Origin: Cervus elaphus
Taxonomy: Eukaryota; Chordata; Mammalia; Artiodactyla; Cervidae
Assembly: GCF_910594005.1 (NCBI RefSeq)
Contig: NC_057828.1
Span: forward strand, 5,964,235-6,028,234
DNA: 64,000 nucleotides
Reading direction: 5' to 3'
Shown here: positions 1 through 9,392 of the stretch, piece by piece
Layout of the letters: the number at the start of each line of letters is the position of its first letter
Position numbering within the stretch: position 1 is the first letter of the stretch
The notes under the pieces: generated by a model
What the model was told of the DNA's origin: nothing
The model's input: only the letters and a program-made list of their open reading frames with translations
Database searches by the model: none
Position numbers and translations under genes: made by a program

Positions 1-1334
1 TAGAGTCTCTGCAGGCCCTGGGGAGAGTCAGGCAAACATCCTCTCACTCTGAGGCTACTCAGTGTGACCAGACAGAACTCACTTAGCCAGAGTCACCCAG
101 AGTTCAGGTAACGACATGACCCAAACTGTCTGCCGCAACTCCTTCCCAAGTTTCAGGATTTCTGCAGAGGGTCCCCAAGAACCCGCTTGCTGACAGTCCT
201 TTTCCACTGAACAATCCCCACCACCAGGAAGCAGCAGCAGGATCTCTTCCTCCTGCTCGCCCCCCCTCCAACCCCGACAGCCCTGCTGGAACCTGTCTGT
301 CCTCCCCTAACCCCCTCTTCTCCTAACCCACCAGACACAAATAGTTTGTTCTCATCCCCAACATTTTGAAAACCAAACAAAAAGAAGGGGTTCCTCCCCG
401 CCCCCGGGTAGTGAGAAAGCAAACTGGCAGGATCCCAAGAAGTCAGACTCAGAAGCCCCCGTGGGGCCTCAGCCCAGATGGTCTCCGCCTGCTCCCAGTC
501 TGAGTCACACCACACCCAGCCGCGCCCTCCAAGTTCAGGATAAGGCCCTGGGGTGGGGTGAGGGGGAAGGGGAGGGGAGCTGTGGGAAGAGGGAGGACCC
601 GCATTACCTTTCGGGGAAGCTGTCCCGGGGCCAAAGTCCATACGGTCACACCCTTCTGGCCAGCCCCGGGCCCAGCAGCTTCTAGGCCCGAGGGCACAGA
701 GGCAGGGCGGCCACCCCCGCGGTGAGCAGCTTCATGACCAGCAGCTCCCCCCACCACGCCCCTCACTCCTGGGGGAACCTCCACCTAAGCGGAGCACTCC
801 TGCCTCCCTGCCAGAGACTGGCAGGGCCCTGCCCCGGCCCTACCCCGGGGGCCCACAGCTATAATTAGGACCCCTCCAGGAGCCAGCTCGCATGCCAGGC
901 CCGGCCAGGGGCAGAGCCAGGCTGCTGGGCCTATTTTGAGAGTTAGCTGATCCCCACACTACGGTGGCAGAGAGGACCAGCTGGCCCCACAGCAGAGAGG
1001 AGATGGAGCTAGTCCTGAACCTGGGTGCCTGGCTTCCAGCTGGGCACCCAGAGGAAAAGCGGAGTGCGGACACTTTCTGAACCGAAACCAGAAAGTCTGG
1101 CCCCAGCCAAGGCCCCCTTCTCCTCGCCCCTTTGGTATATCCGGTGTTCTGAAATCTCCCCATGGACCTTCACCTGGGTCAGTCTGGACAACCAGTATGT
1201 GAGCTGCAGCCTTGGGCCTCCTCCCTTCTGCAACCCATCCCTCAACAGCACGGCACAGCAGCCAGCTCCTGCCGGCAGGGGTCTGGGAATGTGCCCTTCC
1301 AGTCCCGGTTCTGCCTCTCCCAACCTGGGCCAGC

Positions 1335-1720
1335 TATTCACACCTCTGTGCCTCAGTTTCTTTATCAGTGAAAAGGGGAACAGAGCTTCACGTGTGTGAC
1401 GTGTGCATACTGTGATTTTTTTCTGTGTGACACTGTGGTTGCTGCACTGGAACGGAGCTACACATTTAGTCCTTTCACGCACAAGCATCTTCATGTGTCA
1501 GTCACCGTGTCAGTCACTTGGAACAGAGAAACCGGAACTGAGAGAGCTCCCCCAGCTCAAAACACGACAAAGATGATAAAGAAGAAAACATTTATCATGC
1601 TCTAGGTATCGTGCCAAGCACTTTACTTGCAATGTCTCGACTGCTCTCAAACAACCCTATAGGGTAGGCTGTATCACCATTCATTTTGGACTGAATGACC
1701 TGCTCAAGGTGGCACCTGCA
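1335..1720. repeat. Ancient MIR-like SINE fragments
   Basis: About 1342-1375 resembles the MIR core (cctcagtttctttatcagtg). About 1595-1720 carries gccaagcactttac and caaccctatagggtaggc, typical of degraded MIR in the opposite orientation. Strongly diverged, so the boundaries are approximate. Confidence 0.5.
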
Positions 1721-2574
1721 GGGAGGAGAGGATGGTGGACCCCAAGCCTGTGCTCTGAGCCCCACACTGTAGCACACCCTCCCACACGCCTTGGTCTTGA
1801 TCAGGAAGGTGCCCGAGGGGGACCTGCAGAGGCAGCGCTGAGACAACCCCTTCCATGAGGCTCTAGGAAGGACACCAGCCCCACGGGTCTGAGGCCACAG
1901 GGCACGAAGCCCAGGGCAGGACATGCTGGGCTGCTTCCCTCCCTCTGACACCCCACGGGAAACGGCTCACTGTGGGGCCTGCCTGGGCCAGAGCAACGAA
2001 ACACACGCCTCCCTTAGCGGCAGTGCTGAGTCCCAAGGGGATGATGGCATTCAGGAGCCTTTTAATGCAACCACCCTCGCCTCCAAGAGCCTCTCCTGCC
2101 CTGGCAGTTGCTTAGTTAGAGAACTGTATCCACACCTTTATTGCTCTCAGAACCGTAAAAGTGTGACAACAGGAGACAGGGGCTGCATCTGTTCTGATCG
2201 TCCCCCAGCCGCCACCTGTAACACGGCCCACCTCTCCCAGATCTCCAGGCTCTCCATTCACCTATTTCAACACCCCGGGGCCTCACCGAGGACCCTCCTC
2301 AATCTCCTAAATCTTCTGCTTTGTACACAAGGACTCAGAGATAAGTCAGTCTGGGAAAGTGAAGCTGGGGGGAGGCACCAAACTCCGAGTGGATGGAGCA
2401 CAGCACAGGAAACACGGAAGGCGCACAGAGTTCCGCAGTGTCACCATCAAGGCGCCCTCACCTCCACTTCCTTCCTGTTCTGCTTGGCTGATGCCTACCT
2501 TCCTGACAGCAAACTACTGTTAATACCATGGTGTTACTATCCTGTGCTTGTGGCTTCATTTCATGTCTGTAACC

Positions 2575-3060
2575 TATCTCACTTCAGTGCCACAACTGCC
2601 TCTGAGTTGAACAAATGTTCAACTTCACAGTCTGAGAAACTGAGGCCTCAGAGAATCTAGGACTACAGTCAGAACTAGAAACAGAGCTTCACTCCTACGG
2701 CTCCAAGCCCATCCTTCTTCCCCACAGGCAGCCTTTCCCCCTTGATATGTAAGGGAGAAAGGCTTACATATCCTTGACATGGTCCTGTCTCCCTCTTCTA
2801 CAGGAAATTTAGGAACAAGGGAGAAGACGAGACTCTATCAGACTAGTTAAACCTTTCAAGGGAGACAAGATGAAAATGATGAATTATTATTAAGACTAAT
2901 GTCTATATGGTCCTTCATGGTTTACAACACGCTTTCATGGTCACTTCTCATTGGAGACTCAACCACTTTAAAGGCAGAAATTACACCCGTCCTCATTTAA
3001 GAGGTCGGAAGTGGAGACTCAAGAGTTTGAAAGGCCCTCCTGGTTAGTCAGTGAGAAAGC
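2575..3060. repeat. Ancient MIR-family fragments
   Basis: Two degraded pieces. About 2575-2660 ends in gagaaactgaggcctcagaga, and about 2880-3060 contains acaacacgctttcatggtca followed by an aggtcggaagtggagactca tail, resembling a MIR3-type element. Assignment is by eye only. Confidence 0.4.
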
Positions 3061-3142
3061 CCGGTTTAACCTGGGTCTTCAGAGGCTGAGAGGGTCTGCC
3101 ATGGGCCCTGGAGCCTTGGGGGAGGCCGGCGGGAGGGCTTAC

Positions 3143-3265
3143 TGCTGGTCCCAGATGACGAGGTGGAAGAGGTACTTGGAGAAGTGGACCCGTCGGGTCT
3201 GCAGGGGGCTGCACAGCTCCTTGCCGCCATGGCTGAGGGAGCAGGAGAGGTAGAACTCTTCATAG
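3143..3265 (-). CDS. PIK3C2B: PIK3C2B coding exon, residues ~648-689 (start of PI3K C2 domain)
   Basis: This is the last exon visible. It reads SYEEFYLSCSLSHGGKELCS onward to HLVIWDQQ, the opening strands of the PI3K-type C2 domain found in class II enzymes. The minus-strand acceptor is ...CCCTTGTAG with the exon starting at 3265 (phase 2, completing a Ser codon split with the exon at 4631). The donor GTAAGC leaves two bases, CA, of a Gln codon. Length is 123 nt (1+40 codons+2). A 69-bp minisatellite begins only about 225 bp upstream of its acceptor. The next exon is outside the window. Confidence 0.95.
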
Positions 3266-4630
3266 CTACAAGGGAAAGGAGGCAAGTCAGGACCCTGGCT
3301 CCTAGACGGTATCTCGGCTCCATTTCCATGCCAAGCTCCATTTCCCCCGGTAACACTCCTCTCGGTCTACGGGACTGGAACATGCAGCCAAGGGGCAGGA
3401 CAGCCAGGTGGGATCTGGAGACGCGGGCTCTGGGAAAAGCAGCTCAGCCTGGGTGCCCCTGCCCGCTCTGAGGCTCCATGTGGAGCCCTGGTCTCTGCCC
3501 CCTTACTGGACGTAGCCCGCAGGCCCTGCCCAGGGCCAGCGCCAGCCCCAGGAGCCCCCGTCTCTGCCCCCTTACTAGACGCAGCCCGCAGGCCCTGCCC
3601 AGGGCCAGCGCCAGCCCCGGGAGACCCGGTCTCTGGCCCCTTACTAGACGCAGCCCGCAGGCCCTGCCCAGGGCCAGTGCCAGCCCCAGGAGCCCCGGTC
3701 TCTGCCCCCTTACTGGACGCAGCCCGCAGGCCCTGCCCAGGGCCAGCGCCAGCCCCGGGAGACCCGGTCTCTGGCCCCTTACTGGACACAGCCCGCAGGC
3801 CCTGCCCAGGGCCAGTGCCAGCCCCGGGAGCCCCGGTCTCTGCCCCCTTACTGGACGCAGCCCGCAGCCCCTGCCCAGGGCCAGCGCCAGCCCCAGGCCT
3901 GCGTGCACATCTGCGCCGGTGCGCCTGCGCGGGGAGGGGGGAGGCGTGGGAGGAGAGCGCGACAGATGCGGACGTGAATGCCAACACAGGGGGGTCCCTG
4001 CGCCGACAGGTGCCTGACAGAGGAGGGCAGCGAAGGCCCGGGCTCCCAGAGTCTCCCTTTGTTCTCCGCCAGTCGCCCAGAGGAATACATTAAGCTGGGA
4101 ACAAAGAGAGCGGGGAAGGGGGCGGGGGTCCGGGAGGAGGGCGAGGTTTGGGGGGGGCCACAGGCCTGATCCCCTCAGGCCAACGGGGCCGGGGCCAGGA
4201 GGACCTGAGGACCACGCTAATGTCACCCCCACCCCCACCCCCCGCCTGCCCCCACTGGCCGGGAGGGACTCCAGACAAAGGGTCTGCCTCGCCCCTGCCC
4301 CGCCCACTGTGCAGGGGAGCGCGGTCACGGCGGCGGGAGGGTGCACTCAGCCTGGGAAGCCACCATCTGTCGCCACCAGCGTGTCCCCCGCCGGTCTTGG
4401 GTGGGAGGGGCAGGGATGCCTCTGCAGCCAGCACAGAGGGGAATGCCAGCCCCGGCCGCCGCTGCCCCTCCCCCGCTGCGTGTCCCTCTTCTGTGTCCCT
4501 CAGTGGGCACGTGGGGCACCACTGTGCCACAGATCCTGCATTTAGGGCCGTGGAGTCCCATGCAGACAGAAAGGCATCTGAAGCGACCCTCGGCTCGCTC
4601 CCTAGTCCCGGGCCGGCAGCCCGCGCTCAC
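3266..4630. other. PIK3C2B intron containing a minisatellite
   Basis: GC-rich intron of 1,365 bp. Apart from the 69-bp tandem array at 3491-3898 it shows only GC-rich unique sequence and no recognisable transposon. Long open frames on both strands here follow from the repeat period being a multiple of three. Confidence 0.85.
3491..3898. repeat. 69-bp GC-rich minisatellite, 6 units
   Basis: Units begin at 3491, 3560, 3629, 3698, 3767 and 3836, an exact 69-bp period; the last unit is slightly short. Each unit has gtctctg, cccttact, agcccgcaggccctgcccag and gccagccc blocks. Units 3 and 5 carry ctctggcccc while 1, 2, 4 and 6 carry ctctgccccc, so the later part alternates B-A-B-A, giving a 138-bp higher-order period. 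Since 69 is divisible by three, no frame accumulates stops and spurious ORFs of 180-300 codons appear. Confidence 0.97.
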
Positions 4631-4826
4631 CTGGTAGCCCAGACGATCGGGATGCGGTGGGTAGCATAGACCGTGAAGGCCAGCGGCCCGGAGAGGTGGC
4701 AGGCCTCCTGCACCACAGCGTGCTTGCGGCTCCCAGGCGCCGCCGTCTGGAAGTCTGCGTTGAACGTGTTGCAATATAGCTCCACCAGGTCCAAGATGGC
4801 AGCCGTCAGAGCTTCCACAACCTTCT
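4631..4826 (-). CDS. PIK3C2B: PIK3C2B coding exon, residues ~583-648
   Basis: Translation runs EKVVEALTAAILDLVELYCN, then a segment ending HRIPIVWATS, matching the linker before the PI3K C2 domain. The acceptor is ...TTAAACAG with the exon starting at 4826 (AG completes a Glu codon begun in the 34-nt exon). The donor GTGAGC follows AG of a Ser codon. Length is 196 nt = 2+64 codons+2, consistent with both neighbours. The part reading CHLSGPLAF differs from the form I recall for the human protein but keeps the frame. Confidence 0.95.
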
Positions 4827-5616
4827 CTGTTTAAGGAAGAGGGCAGGAGGAAGAGCCCCGAGGGTCCGTGAGCCCCGTCGTGTGGACAAGGCACTGCCTG
4901 GGACCGCGGTCCCCAGCCGCCAGTCACCGTCTGTGCTGAAATGGGGGAAAGCAGGAGCAGGGCATATGCTGCTCATAAAATGAAAGATGCTCAGTTTTAA
5001 ACACCGTCCTTGTTTATATGTACTGCTACCTATTTTGTGTTAAATGTCCTTTCTTTTAGGAAATAGTAGGAATAAGAGTTATCAGTTACTTGGAAGTCAC
5101 TGCTTGGCAAAATAAGACTGACAATTGTATGTTGGTCACCCAAATAATATTTTTCAGTCCACAAAATCTGAAAGACTGGGAATCGCTGACCAAGAATCCT
5201 AGAGATATGAGCAACATATTTCTAGGATATAGGCAACCTTCTGCTTTAAAGACTTAAGAGGGAATCCTAGGGAAAAATTCTTTATGACCGTCTCCCCAGG
5301 CCCCTACTAAGTTGGAAACACAGGGCTTGTGAGCCTACAACCTATAAAAATTTTCCCATTTGGAAGCCGGGGCACTACGCCCACCCTCGCACTTACACCA
5401 ACTCATCTCATCTCCCAGGGACACCATAGGAATAACTAGGAAAAATAATGCAAAAACATTCTGTGGAAAGAAATGTGCTCTCCAGCTGTGCCCACGCCTC
5501 ATATAGGAAAACACACACACACAGGCAGACCTGGACCCATAAATCAAGGGAGCTGGGGAGAAAAAGGAATCTGGGCAGAGCCTGCGGTTTCACCTGCGAG
5601 AGAGCAGCCCCCTTAC
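4827..5616. other. PIK3C2B intron, 790 bp
   Basis: AT-richer middle (about 4970-5280) without an assigned repeat family; a short (AC)n run lies at about 5509-5524. No exon or RNA gene was recognised. Confidence 0.7.
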
Positions 5617-5650
5617 CTCGGTTTTCCCTCACGGCCAAGACGGTGGGATC
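5617..5650 (-). CDS. PIK3C2B: PIK3C2B micro-exon, 34 nt, residues ~572-583
   Basis: A very short exon encoding DPTVLAVRENR plus the first base of Glu. It is bounded by an acceptor ...CCCAACAG at 5651 and donor GTAAGG at 5611-5616. The identity follows from the family sequence (…KIQKDPSVLAVRENREKVV…) and from phases: it enters in phase 0 after Lys and leaves in phase 1, exactly as the flanking exons require. Too short to be found by ORF length. Confidence 0.93.
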
Positions 5651-6294
5651 CTGTTGGGGAGAAAGGGGGGGAGGGGAGCTTTAGGGCCACAGTCCTTTCC
5701 GTCACAGCTTTTCACAGCCGCCCTCATCCGGACCAGACTGGACCGAAATTCAAGGAGCAGAGGTTCCCCAGGGAGGATAGAGTAATAGTCTATACCAGAT
5801 CCGTGTGACGGACAGTGAGCCAGAGCAAGGATACAGTCCTCGCATCCACCCAAACGAGCCAGGATACAGCCATCGCGTCCACCCAAACAAGCCCGTGTAG
5901 CCCTCGGGCCACTCGCGTTTAGATCGCAGCGCCTGCCGTGTGGCTGGCCCTGTCTGCACAGCACGCAGCCCCCGCCGTGGAGCGGCGAGTCCCTGGCTCG
6001 GGGAGGTTCTGGTCTTGCACCCACTGAGTGTGCGAACCGCCAGGCGGTGCCTCAGTGACTGAGCAGCCTTGGCCTGCGCTCCTGGCCTCAGTCCTGGCGG
6101 CAGGCCCCGGCCGCACTCAGGCTCGGGGACATGACAACATGCTTGGCCTCCATTTCCCAGGAACTTTGTGACCGAGTGTTCAGACATGAAAGGTGCAGGT
6201 AGAGAGAAGAGCCCTTCAGTCAGCAAACACCCCGCCACCTGGTTCCCGGGGCTACTCCCCTCCTCCCCCACGCTAGCACTCTGTGCCCCGTTAC
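5651..6294. other. PIK3C2B intron, 644 bp
   Basis: Unique GC-rich sequence. Nothing recognisable apart from a local imperfect duplication at about 5822-5890, where two copies of a cg-catccacccaaacgagcc-like segment follow one another at about 36-bp spacing. Confidence 0.7.
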
Positions 6295-6441
6295 CTTCTG
6301 GATTTTAGGCTTCATTCGGGAAGGGCAGGGGGGCAGCTGGTTGAGAGCGCTGGTGATCTCAGGGGTTTCCACGGCGGCTAGGGCGTTGCAGATGGCCTTG
6401 ACGGACTGGACCACCCTGTCGGCCTTCAGTGGGAAGTCCCC
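6295..6441 (-). CDS. PIK3C2B: PIK3C2B coding exon, residues ~523-571
   Basis: Encodes GDFPLKADRVVQSVKAICNA followed by LAAVETPEITSALNQLPPCP and ending KPKIQK. Length is 147 nt, 49 codons, phase 0 at both ends. The acceptor is ...CCTCCCGCAG at 6442; the donor is GTAACG (6289-6294), a slightly weak 5' site. It lies between the Ras-binding domain and the C2 domain, a helical linker segment in class II PI3Ks. Confidence 0.95.
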
Positions 6442-7834
6442 CTGCGGGAGGCAGCACAGTGAGGCCGGCAGGCCAGTGCTGAAGGGGAACGGGCTGGGAG
6501 GGTAACCAGTGGGACCCATGCTTTATTTTCAAACACCCAGCGTCAGCGAATATCACACAGCTCCTGATGAATTAAAGGAGCCGTGCCCACGTTCCCCAGG
6601 GCTTTCAGCCATCCTCACCGAACCTCGTCTTAGCTCCAGCCTCCCTCTGTCCGCTAGTCTGTTTATACTACACAAACACATGCGGGGTCTCACTGGGTGA
6701 CGGGCAGTTTTAATAAAATCAATCCACAGAGAATGAAGAGCAAGGGGGCCAAATGCACTGAGGGCGCATTTGCACATGCAGCTTTATGTCTCCCAGTCGT
6801 GTTGAGGCTGTCCCGGAGGTCTCATGTCAGTCCCACAGCCGTGCCATGCCCTCTGCACCATGGCTCCAACGGTTTTCTAATCTGGAATCCCTTCACCTTT
6901 CCTGCCCTGACTACCTAAGTAAATGCAGATCACAGACTAGCTAAATTCTCACTTCCTTCCCAAAGCTTTCGCTAGCAATCCCCCTCTACATCACTCTCCA
7001 AAAGCCCTTGATTACCCAGTACCAACCTGTTCTGTCTAATAGCTTTATGTTAATATTTCATTTTTCTGGCAGGAACACAGGCTCCCGGAAGCCTGACACA
7101 ATTCTTTTGCTTCTCCACCCACATTGGCCACTAACATAGGGCCAGACTAGTACAAAAAAGGCCTTCAGAGAACTCATCTCTCATCACAGTAAAGATCTAA
7201 GCAGAGGCTGCTAGAGCAGGGAGTCTGGCAGTCAGTGGAGGGGTGAGCTAGATACAAAGCTATATCTAGCTCCCCCAAAAGGATGATCACCATTTAAACA
7301 GTATCAATGAGACAGGGATTGTTTTTGAAGACCACTATCTGATTTTCTTCAACTTCACAGCATGTGGGGCACATGTTTATCCCCGTGGTTTTGAGGTTTA
7401 AAACTCCGTGTGAATCCGAGTGGGGAGAGTCCTGGCCCTTCCCTACCTTGGGGACCTTCCACCTCCGGATGGTTTACCACCTGTGACTCAGCACATCAGA
7501 GGTTCCTGGCCTTGCTCACAGGACATTCAAGTTCCGCAGCAGGGCAGCAACTCTATGTCTCTTAGCTTTGGAGATGCCCTACTCCAGAGAGAGGATCTGG
7601 GAGTGACTCCTGACCTGCTCCCACAGAGGAGCAGAACCCTCCTGAACACACCTGCCAGCCGCCAGACAGCCTGCAGTCTTGGCGTGCCCATGTGCTAGAG
7701 GAATGAAAAGTGCTCTGCTAATAGATTTCAGGGTCCGCTTCGGATCACTTTAGTGCTTGCTGATCCCGGGAGGACTGGGGGAGAGGAAGAAAGAAGTTTG
7801 GGGCCGCTAGGCCAGCTCCAGAATTTGTACTCAC
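6442..7834. other. PIK3C2B intron, 1.4 kb
   Basis: Unique sequence, AT-rich around 6950-7400. No recognisable young transposon, RNA gene or additional exon was seen. Confidence 0.6.
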
Positions 7835-7898
7835 ATCAGCCAACAGGAAGGCATCCACCTCATTGTGATAAGTGTCGAACAGAAGACTGAGGGCCTGC
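7835..7898 (-). CDS. PIK3C2B: PIK3C2B coding exon, residues ~501-522
   Basis: Encodes the last base of Arg followed by QALSLLFDTYHNEVDAFLLAD. Length is 64 nt = 1+21 codons. The acceptor is ...AACTCCCCAG at 7899; the donor is GTGAGT, a near-ideal 5' site (7829-7834). The phases (2 in, 0 out) fit the exons at 8281 and 6295. Confidence 0.95.
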
Positions 7899-8280
7899 CT
7901 GGGGAGTTGGGGACAGGGAAACGTCATAGGAGAAGTCAGGACAGACCCAGTGTTCTGGAAGACCCATTTTCTCCCTCCTCCTCCTCAGCTCAGGAATCAG
8001 GCTCTGGTTTAAGGGGGTTTCCGCTCTACCTGTCTGTCCCATGAAGACTGAAGGCCAGAAGTCCCTTCTGTGGGCCCCCTCTTACTTGGAGAACGTGGTC
8101 AAGTACTAAGGGAAGGTACGTCACACACCCTGGAGTGGGGATCTTCTCCTGTGAGACTCTGGACCCCCACCCTTGACACCCGCAAGAAGCCCGGCCCCGG
8201 CAGAAAGGCAAGCGGGGTGCCTGCTAGGGCCCCCTGGCGGCCTCTGCTTGGCCCACATCCAGGACGGCAGCCACTCTCAC
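7899..8280. other. PIK3C2B intron, 382 bp
   Basis: Short unique intron; nothing else recognised. Confidence 0.7.
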
Positions 8281-8360
8281 CTGCTGATGGTCTGCTTGAC
8301 TGGCCTCTCTTGCAGGTGGACGAGGTAGTTCAAGGAGGAGGGGCTCTGGTCATCATTCGC
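8281..8360 (-). CDS. PIK3C2B: PIK3C2B coding exon, residues ~475-501
   Basis: Encodes ANDDQSPSSLNYLVHLQERP then VKQTIS and the first two bases of Arg; 80 nt. The acceptor is ...TTCTCACACAG at 8361; the donor is GTGAGA (8275-8280). The family sequence has Val where this exon begins with GCG (Ala), so either a GTG-to-GCG change has occurred or the upstream donor is used differently (see findings). Confidence 0.94.
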
Positions 8361-8510
8361 CTGTGTGAGAAGCACCCTGTTCAGAGAAGGGCGCTGCCTT
8401 TACCGCAGCCCAGCGCTCCTGCCCCAGGCCCACGCAGCGTGTTCCGTGTCGCCGTCTGCCCACCGCCTCCCCGTCCCGTGCAGCCCTCCACCTCCCCAGC
8501 ACACACGAAC
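8361..8510. other. PIK3C2B short intron (150 bp)
   Basis: Compact GC-rich intron separating exons 8511-8622 and 8281-8360. Its 5' end on the minus strand reads GTTCGTGTGTGC, which gives two weak in-frame donors six bases apart. Confidence 0.85.
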
Positions 8511-8622
8511 CGTGCGGGCCAGGTCACTATGCACGGCCTTCCGCTCCATCAGCTGCAGCCGGATGTCGATGTCAAACTTGCGACAGTACTGAATATACTC
8601 GTGGCTGCCCAGGGCATGCTTG
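8511..8622 (-). CDS. PIK3C2B: PIK3C2B coding exon, residues ~437-474 (end of Ras-binding domain)
   Basis: Encodes NKHALGSHEYIQYCRKFDID then IRLQLMERKAVHSDLART; 112 nt = 1+37 codons. It is the C-terminal part of the PI3K Ras-binding domain and the following linker. The acceptor ...CCCTCCAG at 8623 is strong. The donor directly after ACG is GTTCGT, lacking the usual purine at +3; a second candidate GTGTGC six bases on would add Val-Arg in frame. Confidence 0.94.
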
Positions 8623-8962
8623 CTGGAGGGACAGGGGGACAAGGCCGTTAGCATCCTAGAGATTCAGTGGAACTTTCAAGGGAAGTGCACACCTTAGCCT
8701 AGGGGCGAGAGAAACGAGGAAGGTGGGGGCAGCATACCTGTGTTGAGCCCGCTACCTTGGCTGCTGGGAAGTGTCACGGTAGGGCTCAGGGAAAGAAATA
8801 TGTCTGTCTAAAGAAAAGCACCTAATACAGTTAACCCCTGGTCTGTGCAAACACTAACTATCCTAGGTGTTTATTCCCATTATCACTGGTTCACCTCTAG
8901 GGGTGGAACTTCTGGAGAGAGTGGGGAACAGGGATTTCTCAGGGGCAGTGTTTAAACTCCAT

Positions 8963-9165
8963 CCTCCCTGGTGGCTCAGACAGTAAAGCATCTGCCTACC
9001 ATGTGAGAGACCCGGGTTCAATCCCTGAGTCGGGAAGATCTCCTGGAGAAAGAAATGGCAACCCACTGCAGTACTCTTGCCTGGAAAATCCCTTGGACGG
9101 AGGAGCATGGTGGGCTACAGTCCATGGGTTGTAAAGAGTTGGACACGACAGAGCGACTTCACTTT
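8963..9165 (+). repeat. Bov-tA SINE
   Basis: tRNA-derived head (ctccctggtggctcagacag, gggttcaatccctgagtcgg) followed by the BovB-related tail (gaaatggcaacccactgcag … ggacacgacagagcgacttc). Full-length for the family. Found only in ruminants. Confidence 0.95.
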
Positions 9166-9190
9166 TCCTCTTGGCTCTGGTATATATGTG

Positions 9191-9392
9191 TGTTAGTTGC
9201 TCAGCCGTGTCCGACTCTGCAACCCCATGGACTGTAGCCCGCCAGGCTCCTTTGTCCATGGGATTCTCCAGGCGAGAATACTAGAGTGGGTTGCCTTTCC
9301 CTTCTCTAGGGGATCTTCCCTATCCAGGAATTGAACCTGGGTCTCCTGTATTGCAGGCAGATTCAATACCAACTAAGCCACTAGGGAAGCCC
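9191..9392 (-). repeat. Bov-tA SINE, inverted relative to its neighbour
   Basis: Antisense Bov-tA: starts tgttagttgctcagccgtgt and ends aactaagccactagggaagc. It lies 25 bp from the plus-strand copy, so the two form a near-contiguous inverted repeat. Confidence 0.95.

Larger units (their letters stand above)
1..3142. other. PIK3C2B intron (left part), no exon seen
   Basis: This is intronic DNA after the exon 3143-3265. The next expected exon would begin within the C2 domain just after Trp-Asp-Gln-Gln, and nothing matching it was found here on the minus strand, so it lies left of base 1. The stretch contains old MIR-like pieces at about 1335-1400, 1595-1720, 2575-2660 and 2880-3060. The rest is GC-rich unique sequence with chance open frames on both strands. 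Confidence 0.6.

Noticed and set aside
3367..4346. Long overlapping open frames on both strands (up to 300 codons)
   Set aside because: They follow the 69-bp minisatellite, whose period is divisible by three; there is no protein family resemblance.
8963..9392. tRNA-like heads of the Bov-tA SINEs as tRNA genes
   Set aside because: They have A/B-box-like segments but a broken cloverleaf and SINE tails. Only the two tRNA-Lys at 42.2-42.6 kb fold as real tRNAs.
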